64,000 nucleotides of DNA. It comes from Cydia pomonella. Taxonomy: Eukaryota > Arthropoda > Insecta > Lepidoptera > Tortricidae. The translations under genes were made by a program, and so were the position numbers. The stretch spans positions 15,556,019 to 15,620,018 of the forward strand of contig NC_084705.1 in the NCBI RefSeq assembly GCF_033807575.1, given 5' to 3'. Numbering within the stretch: position 1 is the first letter of the stretch; each line of letters starts with the position of its first letter. Positions 46,048 through 56,385 of the stretch are shown one piece after another. The notes beneath the pieces are model-generated. The model did no database searches. It was given only the letters and a program-made list of their open reading frames with translations, and was not told the origin of the DNA.

Positions 46048-46316
46048 TTATCAAAAATGTTTGTTAAAGAGCCCTATTCGTTTTGAAAGACCTATCCAAC
46101 GACACCCCCCACTATAGGGTTCAAGCGAAAAAAAAAACATCCCCACTTTACGTGCAATAATCATCCACACTTTAGGTACCCTAAAATGTTACGAGTTTGT
46201 CAGATTTATTGATTTATATATCCATGCCAAATTGCAGCAGATTTCTAGCAGTAACGATTACGGAGCAAAGCCTCGGACTGACAGACAGATAGACATGGCT
46301 AAACTATAAGGTTTCC
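46048..46316 (-). repeat. Degenerate GGTTCC-family repeat fragment
   Basis: GACCTATCCAACGACA, CCCCACTTTACGTGC, CGGAGCAAAGCCTCGGACTG, GACAGACAGATAGACATGGC and AGGTTTCCTAGCTAACTACG are in the order found in long members of the GGTTCCGTA group of lepidopteran repeats. The assignment rests on memory of the family. Confidence 0.45.
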
Positions 46317-46540
46317 TAGCTAACTACGGAGCTCTAAAACTATATTAAAAACTTATAACTTCGATATGTCACGATCTGTTTTTGAGGACCGTCGACTAGG
46401 AACCGACTGCACCGCCATGATCGAGCGCGTGACGTGTACAGTCGAAAATCTTCGACTTCGGATCGAAACACGTCGAGCGTTTATTGGTATTACCTTATCA
46501 CTATTAACCAGATAATTCTATTTTTGAGAACGAATACTTG

Positions 46541-46763
46541 TACAGTCAGCATCAAAAGTAGCGGATGAAACAACGCGCCAAAAGTATCTGATATCCGTAT
46601 AACTTTTCCAAATGAAGATAATTTTCTAAAATTCGCATTCAAAAATATATCTTTTACAGTCTTAGTTGTTGTATATTAAGGACATCTCTTTTTGTTAAGC
46701 TGTTACGGAATGGTAGATACTTATGAAGCGTTATTTGATCCGCTACTTTTGAAGCTGACTGTA
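46541..46763. mobile_element. MITE with TACAGTCAGC ends
   Basis: The left end TACAGTCAGCATCAAAAGTA continues GCGGAT. The inverted right end matches over 26 bases with one difference. TA at both ends suggests a TA target duplication (Tc1/mariner-type). The 223 bp contain no ORF. Confidence 0.8.
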
Positions 46764-47088
46764 CTAGACACTGGTATGCTTACACTAGGTACATGCAAGC
46801 AAGTAAGGTTGCGAATGGCTTATCTCACAATACCCTTACGGTAGGCTGCTATGCGCAGCTAAGCATGTATGCAGGAAAGGAAACATTTAGATGGCTTCCT
46901 GTAGGTAGGTACGAGTATTTAACTATGTTTATTTAGGTCTATAGCAAAGCTAATTATTACTTAGTTACTGACGTAGTTAGATGACGGTCCGGTCCCTCAG
47001 TATACGAGATATTTTAAGATACACGCTTACACATACTGTAAATATGTCTTAAAAAAGTACAAGTAGAGAAGTATGGACACTAGAGAGA

Positions 47089-47436
47089 TATGGGCACTCA
47101 GAGAGGTATGGGCGGGCACTGTGAATGTCATCTCGCTTAGTGTGGCAGGGCACAGCACAGTGGATGTCATTCCAGATCTAGAGCAGAGCCCAACTGGGGA
47201 AGTCATAATCTTAAAGAAAATCGCAGCCAAATAACACTAGACCCTACTCACAGTGTTTTGTTCCTGCTGGTGATTAAGGTTGACAGAGCTCAACGAGGGT
47301 GCGGGGTGTAAGGGTCGGCAACGCGCATGTAACACCTCTAGAGTTTCAGGCCTACATAGGCTACCCGCGGCCCGCCTGATGATAATGATAACCGCTTACC
47401 ATCAGGCGGGCCGTATGCTTGTTTGCCACTGACGTG
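47089..47436 (-). repeat. Dispersed repeat family (copy B)
   Basis: Second copy of the repeat at 20848-21160, same orientation. Near its end GGCCCGCCTGATG (47370-47382) and CATCAGGCGGGCC (47400-47412) form a perfect 13 bp hairpin. The first arm is absent from copy A, so it is probably a local inverted duplication in this copy. Confidence 0.7.
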
Positions 47437-47551
47437 TATAAAAAAAAGTAAATATAAATAAAACATATACCTACATATGTGAGACCGTCATCTAGCTCAG
47501 TCGCGTACCAGATACACAGTGGGCTATTTGGCCTATATGCATGTTTTTTTT

Positions 47552-47649
47552 GTACAGTCACGTCTGAAGATATCGATACCAAAAATGTGTCAAAAATATG
47601 TATACACTACCTTAATATATGGACAATAAAGTCGTGTATACTTATTTTG
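47552..47649. repeat. Half MITE (TA-ended family)
   Basis: TACAGTCACGTCTGAAGATA at the left, then GTGTCAAAAATATGTATACA and an inverted GTGTATACTTATTTTGGCAC, match the MITE at 26491-26626. The right outer arm is missing: it is cut exactly where the next repeat begins. Confidence 0.65.
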
Positions 47650-47929
47650 GCACCCAGAGGGTCAAACGGGACCTTATTACTGAGACTCCGCTGTCCGCCC
47701 GTCCGTCCGTCCGTCCGTCTGTCACCAGGCTGTACGAGTATATCATGAACCGTGATAGTTAGCCAGTTGAAATTTCTGCAGATTATGTATTTCTGTTGCC
47801 GCTATAACAACAAATACTATAAACAGAATAAAATAAATATTTAAGGGGGCTCCCATACAAAAAAGTGATCTTTAGATAATGGTTCGGAACCCTTCGTGCG
47901 CAAGTCCGACTCGCACTTGGCGGATTTGT
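47650..47929 (+). repeat. GGGTTCCGTACCC-family repeat, form without 5S sequence
   Basis: This copy is inverted relative to those at 17750 and 18826: here the plus strand runs from CCAGAGGGTCAAACGGGACC through (CCGT)n, AACCGTGATAGTTAGCCAGT and AGAATAAAATAAATATTTAA to CCGACTCGCACTTGGCGG. Where those copies have the 5S block, it has GGGGGCTCCCATACAAAAAA instead. The comparison defines two forms of one family. Confidence 0.75.
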
Positions 47930-48418
47930 AGTAGTAGGATGCCAAAGTACTAAAATTAAATGTTTGTTAAAAGAATGTAAAACAAAATTAAAAGTTCATT
48001 AGGATGCTCATGAACCCCACCATCAAAACTGGATTTTGAAAAGAATCCTAATGTTTAAAATGTAAGAGTTCTAAAGTACATAACAAATATAAGGGAGAAG
48101 AATAATATTAATAATAAAATATAAAGGTTTGTTAAAAATGAAAACACTCCTTTTCCAACATGTTCGCTACAAGATTTCGACCGTATTTTATACACCTGCG
48201 CCACTCAAAATTGTTCAAGGCGGCACTTGGTGAATTAATCTTCTCGAGGCGATTTAGGAGGTGAGAATAATGGCTTACTTATTATGCTTTTGGCGACTTT
48301 AATCTGAATATACGGTAGAAGATGCGCGTTGAGTACTTAAAATGATAATAGAGGATGATATATTTTAGAGTCACCTGCCTTAACAGTTTAGTGACCTACC
48401 TACCAACCAAAGTTTGCC
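47930..48418. other. Unassigned DNA
   Basis: Nothing recognised. Confidence 0.4.
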
Positions 48419-48943
48419 ATGTGGCCGTTGGCCGCTGTGGTGTCATGGTGGAAAGCTGGACATCGTGGGCTTTCTGGCGGCAGAAGCGCTGGACGCATAC
48501 CCCGACATGCCAGCATCAATGATGTAATCCGAAGGGCCCTTTTCAGCGTCAATGCTCCTGCCATACTGGAGCACGTCAGCCTGGCAAGAGACGACGGTAT
48601 GAGGCCTGACAGTATGACGCTTGTGCTTGGAAGATGGGTTGCCCTCTAATCTTTCGCCGTTCCACCTTTCGGGCATCTGCATTGATGCTAGTCATGTCGC
48701 GTCCGCGGTGGAAGACCTCAAAGACCGCAAATACGCAACCCTCGGCATTAGTTAAATTTTTTAGGCGATTGGGGTCAAAACGCTGCAGCCGTGGGGGCCA
48801 AGAGCGCGTCATCTTTGCAAGGTCTATACAAGTGACTGGAAGGCTGGCCAGTATTTCGCTCAGCGTATAAGCATTGGCATTCAACGTGGCAATGCGGTCA
48901 GCCTTCAGGGCGACTTGGAGGACGTTCTTTATTTATAACAATA
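48419..48943 (+). pseudogene. LINE C-terminal relic (QRGNAAS family), copy 2
   Basis: The plus strand reads GHRGLSGGRSAGRIPRHASI then NDVIRRALFSVNAPAILEHV and SLARDDGMRPDSMTLV. After frame changes it reads VKTLQPWGPRARHLCKVYTS, then YFAQRISIGIQRGNAVSLQG and a stop at about 48937. Motif order and spacing equal those of the relic at 23996-24556. At least two frame changes and loss of the zinc-binding cysteines (GLSGG instead of GLSC) show it is dead. Minus-strand frames here (48443-48884) are shadows. Confidence 0.75.
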
Positions 48944-49340
48944 TTTTAAGTTTATTTCCAAGCATTGGTTGTTCTTGTGTAATTATTATCTACTTAGCAA
49001 AAAACAATCACCATTTTTTTTATTATTAAAATGAATAAATTATATAGACACATAAAACCAAAATTATAAATAAAAACACAGTCATTACCACATAATTTAC
49101 ACTTGACCGTTATTTATTTATTTATTTCAACTGCCTCGTTCATACTCATCAATTATATCGACGCACTCGCTCGCTCTCTCCCCGCTCGTTAAAATCACAA
49201 ATCGGTTAACATGATTGACATCGATTTTCTGACAGACGAATGATAAAGACAGATGTAGAGAATGTTAGACGGAATTATAAAAAAATTAATATCTGAACTG
49301 AATTTTAAAAATAAACGCGCTGTAATTTTTAAATAAAAAG
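48944..49340. other. Unassigned AT-rich DNA
   Basis: Probably starts with the 3' UTR of the LINE relic upstream. A short (TTTA)n run lies at about 49112-49126. Confidence 0.4.
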
Positions 49341-49649
49341 CACTAGAAACCTAGCGGTAAGAGCACACTTACAATCCGGAGAGTGCGACTCTAAACCCTG
49401 GCTCGTATCAATTAATTTTTCGGAACTTATGTACGAAATATCATTTGATATTTACCAGTCGCTTTTCTGTGAATGAAAATATCGTGAAGAAACCGGACTA
49501 ATCTCAAAAAGGACTAGTTTACCCTCTGGGTTGGAAGGTCAGATGCAATCGCTTTTGTATAAACTAGTGCCTTCGCCAATTCTTGGACTTATTTGCCAAG
49601 CGAACCCCAGGGTTCCATGAGCCGTGGCAAAATACCGGGACAACGCGAA
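49341..49649 (+). mobile_element. SINE, tRNA-headed family (diverged)
   Basis: It is collinear with 19246-19584: CCTAGCGGTAAGAGC (box A), CTCTAAACCCTGGCTCGT (damaged box B), TTTGATATTTACCAGTCGCT and GGCAAAATACCGGGACAACG. The GAA tail is lost. Imperfect direct repeats (TAATTTTTAAATAAAA before, TAATTTAAAAATAAAA after) are probably its decayed target duplication. Confidence 0.8.
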
Positions 49650-50371
49650 TAATTTAAAAATAAAACTTAATACTTTGGGCTTTTTGTTGGCCATTTGCTC
49701 CGCTTATTAAACAATACCCAACAGGGTTAACAAAAGTAAATAAAAAAAATTATCAAGCCATCAAATAAAGTTAAACTTGGAACGAAATAATCCTGTTAAA
49801 ATTATTATATCATTTTCCAACTAGCATTTATTCCAATGACTAACATAACTAGGGAATGCTAACCGGTTAACCGGTTACCCGGTAATTTGACCAATATTAC
49901 TGTCGGTAAAATACCGGTAATTTCCAGCCGTAACCGGGAATTTACCGAACGTTGTATAGGCAAATAAAAATGTAACAACCTGTTGAATTAGCCCATCTAT
50001 GTCTTCGTACTTATAAAAAAAAACAATTACTACGGTTTACGATTACGAAGAGACACTTAAAATACTTACTTTTCTGCATCTTATGATCTCGTCGGAGTAG
50101 GAACTAGGAAGCAATGTTTTGTGACAAATGAGTGGTCGCTAATCCCTCGCCCTTTCCCTTCTCGCCACCCCTACCCGATCCGCCTTACTATGTTCAGTGT
50201 CCTTTGTTTTAGTCTGTAGTGTCAGACAAGTGTGGAATGCGAAAGAACATTTTCTACCGCTGGTTACTTGTGTTCAAGATATCGTTCATGAATGTCTAAG
50301 CAACGTTCTATATTTTATATATAATTAACAGAATGATCTGATGATGACATGTTCCGGATCCAACTCCTATC

Positions 50372-51074
50372 TTAAGAGCCCGGTAACGATTTTAGAGCAA
50401 AAATTTTAAATTGAAAGATATAGTCGTTGGAATTGTACACCTTTTGTTACGTAATATCTAAATAACAAGTATTGGTTTCTATTAGCACGTTTTTTCATCT
50501 TGCCTTTTAATAATGAGGTCGCAAGCGTGCGTCCCCGGTAATAGGTGACGAGAAGGGATAGTTTTTAAAAATTCATATAAATTATACAAAATGATGTATA
50601 AGAACAGTTTCAGCAAATGTTGTAGATTGTTTAAGTATCAAAATTACGTTGAAATTAAGTCAATTTTCAGAGAAATTGTCACTTGTTTTGAATTTCTGGA
50701 GAAAATTGATTTCGTCTAACTTTCATTTACACTACTTCAAATTTATAGTAACAAAAATGTAGTTTATTAAAGTTGAAGTACAGGATATGTGTAATACAAA
50801 ATTACCATTTTTAGCAGTCCAAACTTAACGAAATTTACAAATAAGATCGACAAAATCACTGCTTTTCGCGCGTTTACCTAAACGTCCATCAGAAAAAAAT
50901 CATTACTAATTAAGTGAGTCTGTTTAAAAAAAAAAATTATAATGAAAGATAACAAGACGTGCTAATAGAAACCAGTACTTGTTATTTTTAATAGTTAACA
51001 AAAGGTGTACAATTTCATGCGCTTAATCTATCAATTTGACATTTTTGCGACTAAAATCGATAACGGCCTCTTAA
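50372..51074. mobile_element. TTAA-flanked (piggyBac-like) non-autonomous element
   Basis: TTAA occurs at both edges (50372-50375 and 51071-51074). The inner ends GAGCCCGGTAACGATTTTAG and, inverted, GAGGCCGTTATCGATTTTAG are alike, and the inverted homology continues for about 120 bases (AAAGGTGTACAAT, GTGCTAATAGAAACCA in opposite orientations). A TTAA target duplication is the hallmark of piggyBac. The long TIRs and lack of an ORF make it a MITE of that kind. A truncated relative is at 32150-32440. Confidence 0.75.
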
Positions 51075-51379
51075 AGTGCAATTTTAAAGTAACTAGTGTT
51101 AAAATGATATGAAACTAATCTTGCTGTTAATTTTTTTTTTCTTATATTTACTAGATTTTAATGAATGTTGATTACGGTTTTAGTTACTTTAATAACAATA
51201 TTATATTGATAGATGTGTAAATGCAAACATGTATGACATTTAAATGACGACTGTCACTTTTTTGTTACCCTTTGATTACTGCGATTTTTAAAGAATTAAA
51301 AAAGTTTAATGTTGCTTATTTAATGTATAAGTTCATTTCGCTTTGAAATGATACATGTTTGATTTTTTATTTAATATGA

Positions 51380-51711
51380 TTAGTAAATATCTGCGACTTA
51401 TTAACCATGAGAAAACTTGATATTTTGCATATACTACTGAAGCTACACAAGACACTTAACTATAAACCCGTCACCCAAAATCGTAGAAGAAACACTAATA
51501 TAGCGCCCTCACCTGCCTGCAAGTCCGTTTTTGCAAAAAGACAGTTCTCATACCAATCCGCTTATCTGTACAATAAAGTTAACACGGAAACAAATAAATA
51601 CCCGATGACATTTTTTGATTGTAGAATAAACCTTATGCAGTGGCTTAAAAATCTAAACTATGATGAAACAGAGGCTTTACTACAAGGACACGTTATACGC
51701 TTTTCAAAATA
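51380..51711 (+). pseudogene. LINE C-terminal relic inside the hAT element
   Basis: The frame is open from a TGA at 51377 to TAA and reads LLKLHKTLNYKPVTQNRRRN, then SVFAKRQFSYQSAYLYNKVN and FFDCRINLMQWLKNLNYDET. The F-x-Y-x-x-x-x-LYN motif followed by an amphipathic tail matches Jockey/CR1-like C-termini. The ATG at 51407 is not expected to be a true start. Downstream are a CA/CG microsatellite and a 3' UTR ending in CATTTTCATTTTCATTTC at about 52042, so this is a 5'-truncated retrotransposition event. Confidence 0.65.
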
Positions 51712-51736
51712 AACAATTATCCAACAATCTCTCAAT

Positions 51737-51761
51737 CCACACACACACACACACACACACA

Positions 51762-51832
<71 letters not shown>
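51737..51832. repeat. (CA)n(CGCA)n(CA)n microsatellite
   Basis: A CA run, then a CGCA run of about a dozen units, then CA again. It begins about 25 bases after the LINE stop codon and lies in its 3' UTR. Frames reading HTHTRTHAR on both strands are artefacts of it. Confidence 0.97.
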
Positions 51833-52315
51833 CTGTAATGTGGAATTGTCATTATGCACTATGAATTTCAGTTTGCAAATATGTACCTAGTTTATTTAGG
51901 AAACAGTTATTGTAAACCTCAAACGGAAGAGCGGGGTTTCCTGACACAGATGTATATATTCATCTACTAGGAAACTCCAGCCATTATATTATAATTGTAA
52001 TTTATTTGTTACCCAAATAAACATTTTTCATTTTCATTTCATTTTTTTTCAAATATATCTTGTTTAATGTTTATAGTTTATTTTCATTATTTTGTTTTGT
52101 CGATGTTTCTATAACGTGCTGTTGATTACTTTTAAAGGTTACTGACGAAAATAAGGACACAATCAATAATAATGCAAAATCAACGTTTTTTATATCATAA
52201 ACGTATAACCGGTAATTTACCGGTTAACCGGTTAGTGGGACCTCGCGTCGGTAAATTACCGGTAATGAAAAACGCCCGGTTATTGCATTCCCTAAACATA
52301 ACATTACTATTCTCG

Positions 52316-52976
52316 TCATTTCATTATCTTGTGTTCGGAATCCGGAACGTCATCTATGTCTAAACCACCATCAAAATCTAGAGGAACATGGCCATGGAAT
52401 CTTTTTCCGTCCCATTCGATTTTTATGGCAGCAATCAATTTTTCTTTTTTTAAGACACTATAAATTTATGAACGTACTAAACGTATAAACGTATACCCAT
52501 GTTAAAATTACCCTCCTTATTTAAAGCTGTCGGTTAAAATGATGATAATATGAGCTTGTTTTTATGAATAACTGCTAAATTGTTTTTTATACCTAATAGC
52601 ATACCTACGAGTAATATCATAACATTCGTCTGTTCGATATCGATTAAAATCGATTATCTATGTATTGATATATGTTGTACAACGAACAACATTACTCCCT
52701 AAATTTGACAGAAGAATGATAAATGTCCTGTACCATGAAGTGCGCAACAGTATCGCTTGTTCCGATATTCATCGTCTCTTTAACATACAATGTCAGACTT
52801 AGGTATATTATTTGAATCACAACTTCGAATACTTAAAATATAGTTTTAAAACGAATTTACGCATAATATAATTTTAAAATTACTTACCTGTGATAGAAAA
52901 TATGTCCTTGCTTTTGGGTTCTTGCAATTTTTTGACTATTGTAGTTAATTACTACGCAACTAGGCGTCCACGCGCG
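52316..52976 (-). CDS. Possible two-exon coding fragment, unknown protein
   Basis: On the minus strand 52976-52888 is open and ends at an ideal donor (CAG|GTAAGTAA). A 430-base gap leads to an acceptor (AAATTTATAG at 52458), and 52457-52316 is open to a TGA. The joined frame is continuous and gives WTPSCVVINYNSQKIARTQK, QGHIFYHS, VLKKEKLIAAIKIEWDGKRF, HGHVPLDFDGGLDIDDVPDS, EHKIMK. The second half is acidic with coding-like composition. There is no ATG in the first exon (an in-frame TGA lies at 52977-52979), so it would be partial or broken. No family recognised. The hAT element begins 22 bp beyond the stop codon. Confidence 0.3.
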
Positions 52977-53498
52977 TCAGTTGTTGACTGTTAATAGCAA
53001 CGGCTAACCTCAAAGCTTGGTCGGGTTTCGGATAGGCGATCGAAGTAGATATATTTGCGTCATCTATGGTATATGTGAATCTGTGGCTATCCCTCCATCG
53101 CTACTGCATTGACGCGTATTTTTTGTGTTTTATGGCGTGGATAACATCAACGTGAGCGCCTGGGTCGATCAACTGTTTTTGTCATATCATTTTGTAATTT
53201 ATCAGGTATGTTATAATGAATCAACCACAAAGTCAATCTAACTAGAATATACAAATAAACGGAATTATTTAAATTTGACGATTTTTCTTGGTGACCCGTG
53301 AGAAAAATTAAAACACCCATATAAATAAAGCATGTCCCAATCGCGTAACGGCTGCGGTTTTTACTTAATATATGTATTCTATATTTACATCTAAAAGCTA
53401 AAAGTCCGCTAACAAAATGTATTTATATGTTTGTATAAATAAATATTTGTCTGTACGTCCCAAAACAATGGCTCATTTTTAAGTCTCCTGACTTAAAG
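52977..53498. other. Unassigned DNA, CpG-containing patch
   Basis: 52960-53180 is somewhat richer in CpG (CGTCCACGCGCGTCAG) and could be a 5' region for the minus-strand fragment above. No other feature. Confidence 0.3.
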
Positions 53499-56074
53499 TT
53501 TGTATTTTTCTCCGTGAGCTTCTACGGGTTATCGTCTTATCTATTGTTTAAAAGCCGCAAAGGCGCGTGCCACTATGAAAAAATGGGCAGGCCGCATAGG
53601 TAGCGTTTATTGAATTACTACTCTATTGAGCACGGAATAAGATTCATTATAAACTAATACAGAATTCTAACAGAATAGCTGTCTGATCTCTATTGGTGCG
53701 TCTAAGGTAGGCGACTAAACGCTCTCAAACCAGCTTAACTTGTGACACTGCGATCCGAAACAAAGATACGTATTCGAAGACCTCGCTTGTACTGGTAATG
53801 CGAGCGCACGGCTAGCTAGCGCCAAGGAAGCAATGTTATGTTTCTCGAAGAGCAGGTAAAAAACAGGGCCGGATTTTCACACAAATATATTTGGGTGGTT
53901 TTACGTTCTTTAATTTAAAGAGATAAAACATAACACTATTTAAATAGTAGGTACACATCTAACAGAATGGGTTTGTGTAATTAGAATAATAACGAGATAG
54001 ACTCATTTTTATAATCAACTATTTAAACAGTTGTTTGCTAATTTTAAACTTTTAACAGGCTAATTTTAAATAAACAATAAAACAATGGTAAAACAGTAAT
54101 AAATATGTATATCCATTTAACAATCCCGTACTACTAATCATTTCATATCATCATTTGATATTTACCAGTCGCTTTTCGGTGAAGGAAAACATCGTGAGGA
54201 AACCGGACTAATCCCAACAAGGCCTAGTTTACCCTTCTGGGTTGGAAGGTCAGATGGCATTCGCTTTCGTAAAAACTAGTGCCTACGCCAAATCTTGGGA
54301 TTAGTTGTCAAGCGGACCCCAGGCTCCCATGAGCCGTGGCAAAATGCCGGGACAACGCGAGGAAGAAGAAGAATCCCGTACTACTAATGTTAAAATAGAC
54401 CTATATGTTATAATTATGTACACTAAAATAAATATATTATTTACAATAGAGTACACATTTAGTAAAACATTTAGACAAATTTATATTATGAGTCAACAAA
54501 AAAAAAAGTAACATATACATAATAGTGTATGCATAAAATAAATAAATATAAAACAAAATATGCATATCGTTTAGAGTCAAATCACGCTAACTCTTTCAAC
54601 AAACCATACAAACAGTGTCAGTTTGTTAGAAGTCTGAAGAGCGTTATTCGACTGTAGGTAAAATCACAGAAAACAATGTTAAAATAGTTATAAATATAGA
54701 CCTATATATTATAATACATTAAAATAAAGGTATAATTTTAAAAGGCGGCTGGACACAGGGAAAAATGACCGTGAAGTAATGAAAAAAAGTTTATCATACA
54801 CATTATATATAGCACTATCCGGGGAATTGTGGGGCCAGTGCAAGCGAGGTCTTCGAATACGTATCTTACGCTTTACATTTTTTAACATTTAAGAAACAAT
54901 CATAAATATTTTATCGTTGGGCCATGTAAAATGTCGCTTATAAAACCAATTACACAAATGACGAGTCACCGCTAGGCATGTTTGCTTAGCGTTAAGATGA
55001 CTCATTATTTTGGAATGCGCTTACCTTCCGGTCTCGGTCTGGGTACTAATACTAACAGATTGGGGTAGGGGATTGTTAAATGGATATGGTTAAGCTGGAT
55101 TAAATGTATGAACATTTTTTTAGTGTCTTACAAGTTTCCGCTTTAAGTATTAGCAAACAACTGTTTAAACAGTTGATTATAAAAATGAGTATATCTCGTT
55201 ATTATTGTAATTACACAAACCCATTCTGTTAGATGTGTACCTACTATTTAAATAGTGTTATGTTTTATCTCTTTAAATTAAACAACGTAAAACCACCCAA
55301 ATATATTTGTGTGAAAATCCGGCCCTGTTTTTTACCTGCTCCTCGAGAAACATAACATTGCTTCCTTGGCGCTAACTAGCCGTGCGCTCGCATTACCAGT
55401 GCAAGCGAGGTCTTCGAATACGTATCTTTGTTTCGGATCGCAGTGTCACAAGTTAAGCTGGTTTGAGAGCGTTTAGTCGCCTACCTTAGACGCACCAATA
55501 GAGATCAGACAGCTATTCTGTTAGAATTCTGTATTAGTTCATAATGAATCTTATTCCGTGCTCAATAGAGTAGTAATTCAATAAACGCTACCTATGTGGC
55601 TTGACCATTTTTTCATAGTGGCACGCGCCTTTGCGGTTTTTAAACAATAGATAAGACAATAATCCGTAGAAGCTCACGGAGGAAAATAGAAACTATAATG
55701 AATACAGAATTAACAATTTTAACTTTAAGATAGATAGTGACTCTGAAATAAGATAGATAAAATATCTAAAAATTTATTTTTGTACAAATGTTTAAGCACA
55801 GTTATTATAAAAAAATGCAAGACTGTGTCACAAGTTAAGCTGGTTTGAGAGCGTTTAGTCGCCTACCTTAGACGCACCAATAGAGATCAGACAGCTATTC
55901 TGTTAGAATTCTGTATTAGTTCATAATGAATGTTATTCCGTGCTCAATAGAGTAGTAATTCAATAAACGCTACCTATGCGGCCTGCCCATTTTTTCATAG
56001 TGGCACGCGCCTTTGCGGTTTTTAAACAATAGATAAGACGATAATCCGTAGAAGCTCACGGAGAAAAATACAAA
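53499..56074. mobile_element. Element with inverted arms of about 0.54 kb
   Basis: The left arm 53505-54042 and right arm 55149-55684 are inverted copies with few differences, separated by 1.1 kb. A further 250 bp copy of the outer arm, in the right-arm orientation, lies at 55826-56074. Its outer end (GAGAAAAATACAAA) matches the left end (TTTGTATTTTTCTC) better than the first right arm does, so 53499 and 56074 are probably the true termini. A 32-base piece of the arm (CAAGCGAGGTCTTCGAATAC and flanks) is repeated again at 54838-54869 in the spacer. No ORF and no clear target duplication. Transcribed, it would make a long dsRNA hairpin. Confidence 0.8.
54139..54371 (+). mobile_element. 5'-truncated SINE with 17 bp target duplication
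   Basis: This is the body and GAA tail of the SINE family (TTTGATATTTACCAGTCGCT to GGGACAACGCGAGGAAGAAG), lacking the tRNA head. AATCCCGTACTACTAAT flanks it exactly at 54122-54138 and 54372-54388. It inserted into the spacer of the long-inverted-repeat element and is younger than it. Confidence 0.9.
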
Positions 56075-56229
56075 AACATTATAATTGCAACGAAAGCAAG
56101 GGTACAACGCGGTATCGCTAACTCAATAGGCAGCCGATCTAAGTATCATATGACAGTATCCAGCAGCACTTTCTTAAGAGCAATTCCTAGCTGAGCAACT
56201 TTTCAAATCTCGAATTTTCGAAGCTATGT

Positions 56230-56385
56230 TTCTGTCGCGCTGCGGTGGGCGGAAGCGGGAGCCATCTAAGTGTGAGTGCGCGCACACAGATGCGAGACGC
56301 AAGCACTGGCTCATTGCGCGCCGTTCCGTTGACATCGCCGGCGAGCCGGCCGGAATTCATCCTGCGCTGCCCGATGCAAGTTGAT
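56230..56385. promoter_or_regulatory. GC-rich island
   Basis: A CpG-dense block (GCGCGCCGTTCCGTTGACAT, CGCCGGCGAGCCGGCCGGAA) in AT-rich DNA. It may be a promoter or first exon on either strand. The 70-codon minus frame across it is not recognised and shows no donor in a convincing position. Confidence 0.25.

Larger units (their letters stand above)
49850..52294. mobile_element. hAT-type DNA transposon with nested insertions
   Basis: The ends TAGGGAATGC and GCATTCCCTA are exact inverses, and the 8 bp direct repeat AACATAAC flanks them precisely (49842-49849 and 52295-52302). An 8 bp duplication with short TIRs is the signature of hAT. Both subterminal regions are packed with ACCGGTTA/TTACCGG motifs, probably transposase sites. 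No transposase frame survives. The 2445 bp interior is largely filled by a TTAA-flanked element and a LINE tail. Its own sequence is probably about 49850-50371 and 52043-52294. Confidence 0.9.

Noticed and set aside
48443..48884. Minus-strand genes of 79 and 102 codons
   Set aside because: The plus strand here carries a recognisable LINE relic; the minus frames are its shadows.
51658..51890. His/Thr/Arg and Cys/Val repeat proteins on both strands
   Set aside because: Translation of a CA/CGCA microsatellite.
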